DNA of 64,000 nucleotides. It comes from G020354025 sp964621455. GTDB lineage: Bacteria > Fidelibacterota > Marinisomatia > SCGC-AAA003-L08 > TS1B11. Position 1 is the first letter of the stretch, and each line of letters starts with the position of its first letter. This document shows, in pieces, positions 15,776 to 23,969 of the stretch. The notes beneath the pieces were generated by a model. The model saw only the letters and a list, made by a program, of their open reading frames with translations, was not told where the DNA came from and searched no databases. A program made the position numbers and the translations under genes. The stretch spans positions 14,293-78,292 of the forward strand of contig CAZULW010000006.1 of NCBI GenBank assembly GCA_964621455.1, written 5' to 3'.

Positions 15776-17071
15776 ATGGCGCCGGTTACCACCATTCAAC
15801 GCCTGGGCAAATTTGTAGGGCAGGTCGTAGAGTTGCAGGGATGGGTATACAATATCCGCTCCAGCGGCAAGATCGGCTTTCTCATGGTTCGCGACGGGAC
15901 CGGCATTGTGCAGAGTGTCATTTCCCGGAATGACGTGCCGGCGGAGCTGTTCGGTGCCTTCGAGACCCTCACCCAGGAGTCGGCTGTCACCGTAAGGGGG
16001 GAGGTGCGCCGGGACCAGCGGGCCCCGGGCGGGTACGAGCTGCTGGTCAATGGCCTTGACGTCCACCACGTGGCCCAAGACTATCCCATTACGCCCAAGG
16101 AGCACGGCACGGCGTTTCTCATGGATCATCGGCACCTGTGGCTGCGCAGCCGGCGGCAGCACGCCATCATGCTTATCCGCCACGAGATCATCCGCGCCTG
16201 CCGGGACTTCCTGGACAGCAACGACTTCGTGCTGGTGGATACACCCATCATCACCCCTAACGCCGTGGAAGGGACCACCACCCTCTTCGCCATCGATTAC
16301 TTTGGCCGAACGGCCTACCTGACCCAGAGCGGGCAGCTCTATAACGAAGCCAACGCCATGGCCCTGAAAAAAGTCTACTGCTTCGGGCCTACCTTCCGGG
16401 CGGAGAAAAGCAAGACCCGCCGCCACCTCACCGAGTTCTGGATGGTGGAGCCGGAGATAGCCTACTGCGATCTGGAAGACAATATGGTCTGGGCCGAGCA
16501 GCTGGTGGCCTACGTGGTGGAAAGGGTCCTGGAAACCAGGCTGGAGCAGCTGGAAGTCCTGGAACGGGACGTGAGCCGCCTGGAGGTAATCCGGACTCCC
16601 TTCCCGCGCGTGAGCTACACCGAGGCCGTGGAGCTGCTGCAGAAGGCGGGGGTCAGTTTCCAGTGGGGCGGAGACTTCGGCGGCAGCGACGAGACCGTCC
16701 TCAGCGAGAATTTCGACCGGCCCCTCATCGTCCACCGCTTCCCGGCCGCCATCAAAGCCTTCTATATGAAGCGTGACCCCGAGGACGAGCGCCTGGCCCT
16801 GGGCATGGACATCCTGGCCCCGGAGGGCTGCGGAGAAATCGTGGGCGGCGGCCAGCGCGAGGATGACCTGGATACCCTCGTCAGGCTCATCAAGGAGAAC
16901 GACCTCCCGCTGGAGGACTACCAGTGGTACCTGGACCTGCGGCGCTACGGCTCCGTGCCCCATTCGGGCTTCGGCATGGGCATCGAGCGGGTGGTGGCCT
17001 GGATCTGCGGTGTGTCTCACCTGCGGGAGACCATCCCCTACCCCCGCACACTCACCCGGCTGGAGCCGTAA
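15776..17071 (+). CDS. asnS: Asparaginyl-tRNA synthetase
   Basis: This class IIb synthetase has 431 residues. The N-terminal OB-fold anticodon-binding domain (QVVELQGWVYNIRSSGKIGF near 15-34) is followed by the catalytic core with VEGTTTLFAIDYFGRTAYLTQSGQLYNEA (motif-1/2 region near 163-190), FRAEKSKTRRHLTEFWMVEPE (motif 2 near 206-226) and motif 3 GFGMGIERVVAWICG near 399-413. SGQLYNE rather than SPQLYKQ, and the ending IPYPRT, point to Asn rather than Asp specificity. The compact form without a long insertion resembles the archaeal-like AsnRS branch. It probably belongs to one transcript with lptE and nadE. Confidence 0.9.
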   Translation: MAPVTTIQRLGKFVGQVVELQGWVYNIRSSGKIGFLMVRDGTGIVQSVISRNDVPAELFGAFETLTQESAVTVRGEVRRDQRAPGGYELLVNGLDVHHVAQDYPITPKEHGTAFLMDHRHLWLRSRRQHAIMLIRHEIIRACRDFLDSNDFVLVDTPIITPNAVEGTTTLFAIDYFGRTAYLTQSGQLYNEANAMALKKVYCFGPTFRAEKSKTRRHLTEFWMVEPEIAYCDLEDNMVWAEQLVAYVVERVLETRLEQLEVLERDVSRLEVIRTPFPRVSYTEAVELLQKAGVSFQWGGDFGGSDETVLSENFDRPLIVHRFPAAIKAFYMKRDPEDERLALGMDILAPEGCGEIVGGGQREDDLDTLVRLIKENDLPLEDYQWYLDLRRYGSVPHSGFGMGIERVVAWICGVSHLRETIPYPRTLTRLEP

Positions 17072-17104
17072 CGGGCGGGGCCCTGACAGGCGGAGACCTG
17101 ATCC

Positions 17105-18739
17105 ATGCCGCTTATGATCGCCCTTGCCCAGATCAATCCCACCGTCGGCGACATTCAGGGTAACCTGGAGCTGCACCGCCAATATCTGGCACGGGTTGGG
17201 GATCGGGCAGAGATAGTGGTATTCCCCGAGTGCGCCCTGCCCGGCTACCCGGCCCAGGACCTGCTGTTCGAGAATGCCTTCCTGAGGGACCTGGAGGAAG
17301 CCCTGGAAGCCCTGGCCGGAGAAGTGGGCGAACAATGGATCATCACCGGCACGGTGCGCCAGGAGGAAGGTAAGCTGTACAACACCGCCGCCGTGCTCCA
17401 TGACGGGAAAGTCCGGGCCTATCGGGACAAGACCCTCCTGCCCACCTACGACGTCTTCGATGAGCGCCGCTACTTCACGCCTGCCGCTGAGATCAAACCG
17501 TTGACTTTGACCCTTGCCGGTGGCCAGACCCTCCGCCTCGGGCTGCACATCTGCGAAGACCTGTGGGACCTGACCTACGACACAAAGGTCTGTGACATCC
17601 TGTGTGAGCAGGGGATTGACCTGTTCCTCAACATCAGCGCCTCCCCCTTCCGTGTTGATCGTGATCCCAGGCGGAGGGAGCTCATCAGGGAAAAGGCTCG
17701 GCGGTGGAAAAAGCCGTTCCTGTACTGCAACCTGGTGGGCGGCCAGGACGAACTGGTATTCGACGGGCGCTCCCTGGTCTGCGACGAATCCGGCGAATTG
17801 ATATACGCCGGGGCCGCCTTCGAAGAAGACCTGATCTATGTACCCTTCCCATTGGATACTGCTCCCGTTACTGCTACTGCCACTGCTACTACCCTAACCA
17901 GAGTAGTTGAACTGAACGACGCCATCGTCCTGGGTATCCGGGACTATTTCCGCAAGACGGGGCACCGGGAAGCGGTTGTGGGCTTGAGTGGCGGCGTAGA
18001 CTCCAGCGTGACGGGTGCCCTGGCGGTGCAGGCGCTGGGCCGCGAACAGGTTATCGGCATCGCCATGCCCACGAGCTACAGCTCCAGCAGCAGCGAGGAG
18101 GACGCCCGCCGGGTAGCCCAAAACCTGGGCATTCGCTTTGAGATGCTGCCCATCGAATCCCTGCGCCGTGAGATGCAGGATGCGCTGGAGCCGTTTTTCC
18201 AGGACACCGAGCCGGGAGTGGCCGAGGAGAACCTGCAGGCCCGCATCCGGGGGACGCTGCTGATGGCGGTGGCCAACAAGCGCGGTGCCCTGCTGCTCAC
18301 CACCGGCAACAAGACCGAGGTGGCCCTGGGATACGCCACGCTCTACGGCGACATGGCCGGGGCCCTGGCGCCCATCGGGGACATTTCCAAGAGCGACGTG
18401 TACCGGCTGGCCCGCCACGTCAACAAGGCGGAAGGTCGTGAGATAATCCCCACTGCCGTTATTGAGAAGACCCCCAGCGCCGAGCTGCGCCCCGGACAGG
18501 TTGATCCGTTCGACTACAAGGTGGTGAGTCCCCTGGTGGACGAACTGGTCCTGAACCGGGCTACTGATGAGGATCTTCGGGCTAAGGGCTACGATCCGGA
18601 GCTCATTTCCCATATCCGATCTTTGCTGGTCAAGGCCGAGTACAAGCGGCGGCAGGCGGCGCCTACCATTCGCGTTACCGGCAAGGCTTTCGGCGTGGGG
18701 CGGCGGTACCCGATTGTGAATCGGTATGGCCCCAGATGA
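17105..18739 (+). CDS. nadE: Glutamine-dependent NAD+ synthetase
   Basis: NadE amidates nicotinic acid adenine dinucleotide to NAD+. The 544-residue protein has an N-terminal nitrilase-like glutaminase domain with the catalytic triad Glu in FPECALPGYP (near 42), Lys in RDKTLLPTYDVFDERRYF (near 109-111) and Cys in LHICEDLWD (near 150). The C-terminal synthetase domain has the PP-loop GLSGGVDSSV (near 295-304) and GNKTEVALGYATLYGDMAGA. The linker between the domains (residues about 254-267, PVTATATATTLT) is encoded by an ACTGCTACTGCCACT-type repeat module identical in style to the intergenic repeats, so a repeat has entered this gene. The stop overlaps the next start by four bases. Confidence 0.96.
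   Translation: MPLMIALAQINPTVGDIQGNLELHRQYLARVGDRAEIVVFPECALPGYPAQDLLFENAFLRDLEEALEALAGEVGEQWIITGTVRQEEGKLYNTAAVLHDGKVRAYRDKTLLPTYDVFDERRYFTPAAEIKPLTLTLAGGQTLRLGLHICEDLWDLTYDTKVCDILCEQGIDLFLNISASPFRVDRDPRRRELIREKARRWKKPFLYCNLVGGQDELVFDGRSLVCDESGELIYAGAAFEEDLIYVPFPLDTAPVTATATATTLTRVVELNDAIVLGIRDYFRKTGHREAVVGLSGGVDSSVTGALAVQALGREQVIGIAMPTSYSSSSSEEDARRVAQNLGIRFEMLPIESLRREMQDALEPFFQDTEPGVAEENLQARIRGTLLMAVANKRGALLLTTGNKTEVALGYATLYGDMAGALAPIGDISKSDVYRLARHVNKAEGREIIPTAVIEKTPSAELRPGQVDPFDYKVVSPLVDELVLNRATDEDLRAKGYDPELISHIRSLLVKAEYKRRQAAPTIRVTGKAFGVGRRYPIVNRYGPR
17866..17896 (+). repeat. Dispersed repeat module inside nadE
   Basis: ACTGCTCCCGTTACTGCTAC (17868-17887) and the following TGCCACTGCTACTACC match the ACTGCTACTGCC repeat module found between genes near 340, 32545, 45650 and 45795. 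It sits in the interdomain linker of NadE and keeps the frame, encoding a Thr/Ala/Val-rich stretch. Confidence 0.6.
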
Positions 18740-19266
18740 GCCTCTACAGGATGGATAATGCGCTATTTTATCTGGTTGATCCAATAAGCCCAGCCGTTCA
18801 CGGCTGGGTGAGGGACCTCGCTTTACGGTTGGGCCAGATGCTTATCCCGATTATCCTGTTATCCTGTCAGCTCTTTGCCCAGCGCGACATCACCGGCAAG
18901 ACCTGGACCCGCTGGGATGAGAGCCGGAAGATCATCTACCTGGCGGGGTTTTATGCCGGGCTTAAGGCTGATGCCGCTGTTTTCGGGCAGGCCGAACGGG
19001 ACCATCCCCTCCGGAAACCCATTGAAAGAAATCCTGCAAGCGTTGACCGCTATAAGGTGGAGCGAAGGGAATTTTACGCCCGCAAGTTAAAGTATGACTT
19101 TAACATGATCGGGAAGCTCCTGGACGTCTTTTACACCGACCCCGACAACCTCCTCATCCCGGTCCCGGAGGCCATCCGTATCATCGCACTGCGGGAGGAT
19201 GGCAACCGCGAGCGGTCCGATTTTCTCCTGTTGCGGGAGCGCCGCAAAGCGCTGGAAGGAAAATGA
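18736..19266 (+). CDS. Small exported or membrane protein of unknown function
   Basis: The longest frame gives 176 residues and its ATG overlaps the nadE stop (ATGA). A GTG at 18808 would give a shorter form starting with a more normal signal peptide (VRDLALRLGQMLIPIILLSC then QLFAQ). The mature part begins RDITGKTWTRWDESRKIIYL AGF(Y)AG; this G..W..W....K..Y..GF..G pattern recurs in small uncharacterised envelope proteins. The C-terminus is rich in Arg, Glu and Lys. The hydrophobic core of the signal is encoded by the ATCCTGTTATCCTGTC repeat module (18853-18868), and a perfect hairpin (18789-18808) lies in the upstream part, so the N-terminus has probably been rebuilt by repeats. Function unknown. 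Confidence 0.6.
   Translation: MSLYRMDNALFYLVDPISPAVHGWVRDLALRLGQMLIPIILLSCQLFAQRDITGKTWTRWDESRKIIYLAGFYAGLKADAAVFGQAERDHPLRKPIERNPASVDRYKVERREFYARKLKYDFNMIGKLLDVFYTDPDNLLIPVPEAIRIIALREDGNRERSDFLLLRERRKALEGK
18789..18808. repeat. Perfect short hairpin after nadE
   Basis: CCCAGCCGT and ACGGCTGGG form a perfect 9-bp stem around a two-base loop (TC). There is no T-run after it, so it is a poor intrinsic terminator. It may be a repeat-type palindrome or an RNA-processing or stability element between nadE and the downstream gene. Confidence 0.5.
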
Positions 19267-19270
19267 ATGG

Positions 19271-19322
19271 GGCTACTCCCTTCAATTCCATTTTGCATTT
19301 TGCACTTTGCATTTTGCATTGA
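19271..19322. repeat. TTTTGCATTTTGCA-type repeat between genes
   Basis: A tandem of TTTTGCAT/TTTGCACT units (CATTTTGCATTTTGCACTTT, 19290-19309) lies between the small envelope protein gene and comEC. It is the same kind of module as the TTCAATTTTCAATTTTC runs at about 498-530. Confidence 0.5.
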
Positions 19323-19361
19323 CATCTCGATCACGTTCCACAATTGACCCCGCTTCACTTT

Positions 19362-21755
19362 ATGGCCTCATTTGAACCAGGCCGTCTGTTTATACCTGAT
19401 AAACTTCCGCTCTTCCGCCAGCACCCCCTCCTGCCCGTAGCCCTGGCGCTTATAGTGGGAATGGTGCTGGGGCATATCAGTCATTTACCCTGGGGGGTAT
19501 GGGCGGGTCTCGCCGCGATTGGCCTGGCCATCTCTCGGCGCTGGGATGGTTGCCTGCTGGTGGCGGTCCTGGCCCTGGGGGGGTGGTTGTCACCCGACTA
19601 TCGCCAGTCTGATCAACTACCTGAACTGAACCCTTCCCGGCAGTACCTCGTCCGGGGCGTCGTCAAGGATGCCCAGTACAGGGAAGACCGCACTCAGATT
19701 ACGGTTCATTTCCTGGTTGGTCTGCCTGATTCACTGCACCTCAAGCGCGGCATATGGCGGATTTACAACGGCCGCGAGCTGCCTATTACCGAAGATGAGG
19801 GTTTTTTACCGGGCGACACCCTCTCCCTCCAGTGCCGGCTCGACTGGCCTGGTGGTCGGCGCAACCCCAACGGATTTAACTACCGCTACTACCTCTGGGC
19901 GCGCGGCGTGGATGTGCTTATCAAAGAGCCGGTGACGGTGCTGGCCGTTGGGCCGCGGCAGGGGTTTCACCTGGGACGGGCGCTGGCCCTCCTCAGGCAG
20001 CGGATAGCGGGCCGAATGGAGACCTGGCTCGGCCAGCCGCAGGCCGGGCTGGCAATGGGGCTGCTGCTGGGCGATAAAAGCGGCATTGATGATGACTTCC
20101 GCAGCCGGATTACCGCCCTGGGGGTCGGGCACATACTGGCCGTCTCCGGGCTGCACGTGGGGTATGTGCTTCTGGTCCTCATGTCCCTGGCGGGGCTGGT
20201 TCCCATCCGCCGAGAAAACAGGGTTTTAATAGTGGGCGCCGGGTTGCTCGGCTACGTTTTCCTGACGGGCGCGCCTCCCAGCGTTGTCCGGGCGAGTATC
20301 ATGGCTTTCCTGTATGCCTGGGGGCGGTCCCTGGAGCGGCGGCCCGGCGTCTGGAACCTACTGGGAGCGGCGGCCATCATCAGCCTGCTGATCAACCCCC
20401 GCAGCCTGTTCACCGCCAGCTTTCAGCTCTCGTTTGCGGCCGTGGCGGGTATACTTCATATCTACCCCCGGCTGCGGACCTGGATCGGCGGCACCCAAGC
20501 CGGTGAGTGGATATACCGGTGGCGGCCCCTGCGCTACACACTAGACCTCTTCCTGGTGGGCCTGGGAGCCCAGGTAGGTATCCTGCCGGTAACCCTGGCG
20601 GTATTCCATACCACTTCCCTCTACGTGCTGCTTGCCAACCTGGTGGTAATCCCCCTCGCTGGCCTAGCTGTTATTGGGGAGCTGGTGGCCTTGCTGGCAG
20701 CGGTGGTGTGGGAAGGGCTGGGAGCAGTGTTCGCCAATGCCGTCTGGCTGTCTCTGACGCTCATGCAGGGAGCGGTGAATCTACTCTCCCGACTGCCCCA
20801 TCCGCAGCTGGTCGTCGGCCATCCCGGATCGGCAGCCCTGGTGGCGCTGGTGGCGGGCATTATCGTCTTTCCCTACCTCTTCCAACCCGGAAGGCCCCGG
20901 TACCGCCTACGGCTGTCGGCAGCGGTGCTGGCGGTGGCCAACCTGCTGGTATGGCAGTCCGCCCTGGCCGGCCGCTGCCTGCAGGTGACCGTCCTGGATG
21001 TGGGGCAGGGGGACGCCATCCACCTGGCCCTGCCTGATGGGCGCCACGTGCTGGTGGACGCCGGGATGCGGAATCCCCGGTTTGATCAAGGCGAGCGGGT
21101 GGTGGCTCCCTACCTCCGCGGCCGGGGCGTGAGCAGCCTCGACGCAGCCGTCATCAGCCATCCCCAGGCGGACCACATGGGGGGCCTGCTCTACCTGCTG
21201 GAACATGTGCGCGTGGGTGAAATCTGGGACACCCCTAACCGGCACAGCAGCCGGCTCTATGGCCGCCTCAAAGGTATCGCCGATTCGCTGGGGGTGCCGA
21301 TCCGCTGCCTTACCGCCGGGCAGGTGCTCCAGCTGGGCACGGTGGACGTTTTCGTCCTGTCACCCGACTCGCTCCAGCTGGCAATTGTCCGGGACGTGAA
21401 CGACGCCTCCCTGGTCCTCAAGGTGCGGTATGGCGGCACGTCCATGCTGTTTATGGGCGACGCCGGGCGGATGGCGGAGCTGCACTTGCTGGCCTACGGC
21501 GATTTCCTCCAGGCCGACTGGCTGAAGGTGGGACACCACGGTTCCCGCACCGCCAGCACCACGGCATTTTTAAAAGCCTGCCGCCCGGCCGGAGTGGTGG
21601 TCTCGGTGGGGGAGGGCAACGTTTATCGGCATCCATCGGAGGAGGTCATGGCCCGCCTGCATGAGGCCACCCGGGTAGTCCACCGCACCGACCGGGACGG
21701 GGCCCTGGTGCTGCGCTCCGACGGGAAAAAGTGGCGGGTGGTGGACTGGCGGTAG
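19362..21755 (+). CDS. comEC: ComEC/Rec2 DNA-uptake channel protein
   Basis: ComEC forms the inner-membrane channel for single-stranded DNA during natural transformation. From the ATG at 19362 (a TTG at 19344 is also in frame) the product has about 797 residues. It has two N-terminal membrane segments, an OB-like soluble region, then the Competence domain with motifs GLLLGDKSGI, ILAVSGLHVGYVL and GAPPSVVRASIMA, several membrane helices, and a C-terminal metallo-beta-lactamase domain (VTVLDVGQGDAIHLALPDG, SHPQADHMGG, VGHHGSRTAST). The last 178 coding bases plus stop are part of a 180-bp sequence repeated perfectly 2,090 bases downstream. The gene itself is complete. Other com genes are not seen here. 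Confidence 0.95.
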   Translation: MASFEPGRLFIPDKLPLFRQHPLLPVALALIVGMVLGHISHLPWGVWAGLAAIGLAISRRWDGCLLVAVLALGGWLSPDYRQSDQLPELNPSRQYLVRGVVKDAQYREDRTQITVHFLVGLPDSLHLKRGIWRIYNGRELPITEDEGFLPGDTLSLQCRLDWPGGRRNPNGFNYRYYLWARGVDVLIKEPVTVLAVGPRQGFHLGRALALLRQRIAGRMETWLGQPQAGLAMGLLLGDKSGIDDDFRSRITALGVGHILAVSGLHVGYVLLVLMSLAGLVPIRRENRVLIVGAGLLGYVFLTGAPPSVVRASIMAFLYAWGRSLERRPGVWNLLGAAAIISLLINPRSLFTASFQLSFAAVAGILHIYPRLRTWIGGTQAGEWIYRWRPLRYTLDLFLVGLGAQVGILPVTLAVFHTTSLYVLLANLVVIPLAGLAVIGELVALLAAVVWEGLGAVFANAVWLSLTLMQGAVNLLSRLPHPQLVVGHPGSAALVALVAGIIVFPYLFQPGRPRYRLRLSAAVLAVANLLVWQSALAGRCLQVTVLDVGQGDAIHLALPDGRHVLVDAGMRNPRFDQGERVVAPYLRGRGVSSLDAAVISHPQADHMGGLLYLLEHVRVGEIWDTPNRHSSRLYGRLKGIADSLGVPIRCLTAGQVLQLGTVDVFVLSPDSLQLAIVRDVNDASLVLKVRYGGTSMLFMGDAGRMAELHLLAYGDFLQADWLKVGHHGSRTASTTAFLKACRPAGVVVSVGEGNVYRHPSEEVMARLHEATRVVHRTDRDGALVLRSDGKKWRVVDWR

Positions 21756-21757
21756 GG
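21578..21757 (+). repeat. Direct repeat copy 1: 3' end of comEC
   Basis: These 180 bases, covering the last 59 codons and stop of comEC, are identical base for base to 23668-23847. The repeats are in the same orientation and bracket the three-gene cassette on the minus strand. Identity begins at CTGCCGCCCGG and ends at GGCGGTAGGG in both copies; flanks on either side differ at once. Confidence 0.95.
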
Positions 21758-21883
21758 GGGGCAGTGTAATATTTCCGCCATGGTGCTGGCTGAGCTGGAT
21801 TGGATGGGGATTAATGTGAGTTGGGTGCTGAGAGGGAAGGGAAAGATGATTAGTGATGGCCAAATGAGCAGAAAAGGTGGGGC

Positions 21884-22309
21884 CTAAACTGATAATTTAT
21901 CGAGGTACTCTTTAATAGTTGCGACAATCTGCTCCCGATTCTCTCCAGTACAACTACCGTCAATAGTTTCAATCATTTCTCCGGCCTGGTTTACAAGAGC
22001 TTCCGCGTTCTTCTTTCGCTCAACGGATTGCTTTTGTAAGCGATAGTCTGCATCAATTCGGCGGCTATTAAGGTCTCCAAGTTTAGAGGCTACTGATATA
22101 ATCTCATCGACACCACAATTATTGAATAGGTATTGTACTTTTTTATGCCCTTGGGGTCCCTTATCAATCTTAAAACCCATTCCTTCCAGGATTTCCACTC
22201 CAACATTGTAAGTGGCATAATATGCTCGATTGATTGCCGATCGAAAATCTACGGCGCGCCTACCCCTCGCTAATTCCGTTGCGAGGATATGGTAATCTCG
22301 CGGGTCCAC
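21884..22309 (-). CDS. HEPN-type domain protein, last gene of the cassette
   Basis: The 141-residue product starts at a GTG (MDPRDYHILATELARGRRAV) and contains FRSAINRAYYATYNVGVEIL (near 22-41), the helix pattern with RAYYATYN typical of HEPN-fold proteins, and LNSRRIDADYRLQ near 82-94, the second common HEPN motif (R..ADY). The RNase-type R-x4-6-H motif is not evident, so it may be a non-catalytic HEPN or partner protein. HEPN proteins are common in toxin-antitoxin and defence loci. It lies three bases after the preceding gene of the cassette and is AT-richer than its surroundings. Function is inference from fold and context. Confidence 0.65.
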   Translation of the reverse strand: MDPRDYHILATELARGRRAVDFRSAINRAYYATYNVGVEILEGMGFKIDKGPQGHKKVQYLFNNCGVDEIISVASKLGDLNSRRIDADYRLQKQSVERKKNAEALVNQAGEMIETIDGSCTGENREQIVATIKEYLDKLSV

Positions 22310-22312
22310 GGT

Positions 22313-22846
22313 TCAAAGAATGTTGTATGCAAGCCGGATTTTATCTCGTTCGGGCCAGGGGATTGACTTCACCTTAAGGTTAATGAAGTTATCATACTTT
22401 CTTAAGACGTCCTCAACTTCACCCTCAACCGTAATATCGAGCACTAGCCACCTATCCTCTGTTTCGGGATCTTGTGCAAGTCGCGGTGCTGGCTCTACGA
22501 TTGGAGAGAAGCACGTTTTGATTAGATCAAGGGCTTTACCCAAGTATCGCAATATCCCGAGTTCCTCGCAGAATTGAATGACCTCTTTTGGAAAAGTATC
22601 GGGTATTTCTTCCACCTTGTCTGCTGGTCGCGCGCTGATGACCTCTCCACTCGTAGTATCACCGAAATCCTGAACATCTGGGCCCGGAGTAACGACCCAC
22701 TCTACGTCTGGTTTTAAAGCGAATCTACGGGGCGAGGATTGATCCTCTTCTTCAAGTCGTGCTAACTGGGAGGTCACATCCTCCCCGAGCCTGAATAAAA
22801 GGGCAATCTGTATATCTCTCTTGACAGTTGTAGCGGATGTGTTCAT
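22313..22846 (-). CDS. Unknown protein, middle gene of the comEC-flanked cassette
   Basis: The 177-residue product is not recognised. It has an N-terminal helical part (VKRDIQIALLFRLGEDVTSQ), a proline- and acid-rich middle, and a C-terminal alpha/beta stretch (RWLVLDITVEGEVEDVLRKY then PWPERDKIRLAYNIL). It is preceded eight bases upstream by the 145-residue gene and followed three bases downstream by the HEPN gene, so the three form one operon. Proteins of this style are often found beside HEPN genes as partners; this is an impression, not an assignment. Confidence 0.6.
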   Translation of the reverse strand: MNTSATTVKRDIQIALLFRLGEDVTSQLARLEEEDQSSPRRFALKPDVEWVVTPGPDVQDFGDTTSGEVISARPADKVEEIPDTFPKEVIQFCEELGILRYLGKALDLIKTCFSPIVEPAPRLAQDPETEDRWLVLDITVEGEVEDVLRKYDNFINLKVKSIPWPERDKIRLAYNIL

Positions 22847-22854
22847 GGTGTTCG

Positions 22855-23292
22855 CTATTTAAATCGCTTCAGATTGATAATAAATAGGACGGATGCATCG
22901 TGGAGATTGTAGAACTTCTGGAAAAACAGTTCTTTGGAGAGGCCATCCTCATAAATGTAATTTTCAATTAACAATCCTTTAAGTATCGTTTTCTCCTCAT
23001 CTTCAAATCCTATGTTGTATCTGGTATGGCACAATAGAAGGTCACGCTTGAGATGGTATAAGAACTCTTCCCTGTCCTCAATTGTGCTCGCTTTTTGCTT
23101 GGCTACATCATCCTCATGGACTCCAAGCCTGCGTTGAATAAGTACTCGATCCTCATCTTTGGGCTTTACAACCACAAATGGTATATCTCGAAACTCGCCC
23201 CTAAGTAACCAATCTGCACCGTCGGCCGTATCTTCTGATGGTTTGGCGTCAATCTGTTCTAGCCATTTGAGGATTTGATTCTTATTGATCAT
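22855..23292 (-). CDS. Unknown protein, first gene of the cassette (DUF2299-like at best)
   Basis: The 145-residue product begins MINKNQILKWLEQIDAKPSE and continues with GEFRDIPFVVVKPKDEDRVL, then helical parts with FLYHLKRDLLLCHTRYNIGF. The pattern of an N-terminal ILKWLE helix followed by a short beta-sheet of the type PFVVVKP recalls DUF2299 proteins, but I am not certain. No membrane segment or catalytic motif is seen. It is the promoter-proximal gene of the three-gene minus-strand operon; its promoter would lie between 23293 and about 23400. Confidence 0.55.
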   Translation of the reverse strand: MINKNQILKWLEQIDAKPSEDTADGADWLLRGEFRDIPFVVVKPKDEDRVLIQRRLGVHEDDVAKQKASTIEDREEFLYHLKRDLLLCHTRYNIGFEDEEKTILKGLLIENYIYEDGLSKELFFQKFYNLHDASVLFIINLKRFK

Positions 23293-23667
23293 ATCTCAGA
23301 TATATCCTTACCGACAACTGTACGCATGCCTTGATAGAGAATGCTCAAATATTGTGCCAGGGATCGCTGAATTGGTGTGGGGGGGCAATCTGGAAGTGAG
23401 TGGGCTTAAAACCGACTTCACGATGCTTTATTGTTCTTTCTAACAAACTTGTGAGTTCCGACGGAACTTAATCGCCACTCTGTTCGAACTGGATGGAAGG
23501 TAATGAATTTGGGCGGCATTCTGAAAGGGTAAATTATCATGATGGGTCGCCCCCGCTAACCAACGTACTCCAGCTTCAGACTCCTCTCGCTCCATTGTTC
23601 AATGAAAGCCTGAATGACCTCGTATTGCAAGTTACTTGCAGGTCGGGTTACTTCTCTCGACGGGAAA

Positions 23668-23847
23668 CTGCCGCCCGGCCGGAGTGGTGGTCTCGGTGGG
23701 GGAGGGCAACGTTTATCGGCATCCATCGGAGGAGGTCATGGCCCGCCTGCATGAGGCCACCCGGGTAGTCCACCGCACCGACCGGGACGGGGCCCTGGTG
23801 CTGCGCTCCGACGGGAAAAAGTGGCGGGTGGTGGACTGGCGGTAGGG
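23668..23847 (+). pseudogene. Direct repeat copy 2: orphan comEC 3' fragment
   Basis: This is a perfect 180-bp copy of 21578-21757. It can be translated only as the last 59 residues of ComEC (from AARPAGVVVSVGEG to the end RVVDWR) and has no start or upstream ComEC domains. The repeat and cassette together form a 2,090-bp unit, the structure expected if a circular or donor DNA carrying a comEC 3' fragment recombined into comEC and restored the gene. The rest of the 23293-23969 stretch holds no clear intact gene. Confidence 0.85.
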
Positions 23848-23969
23848 TGAGACGGTGGCGACTACTTTAACCTCGACCTTTTTCCGAATGACTGGTAACT
23901 TTACTGACAACCGATGAAAGTGCCCGTGTCCTCGCCTGGACCACCGTAGATGTAATAAGGAGACTCACC

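Noticed and set aside
15584..17548. Very long open frame (654 codons) on the minus strand across lptE, asnS and nadE
   Set aside because: It is antisense to genes with clear family motifs; the translation has no domain likeness and results from GC-rich codon bias.
23556..23670. Minus-strand frame ending LQYEVIQAFIEQWSERSLKL EYVG just before repeat copy 2
   Set aside because: It reads like a real C-terminus and may be a gene cut at the duplication border, but it has no start, no recognised family and only about 38 codons, so it is not called.
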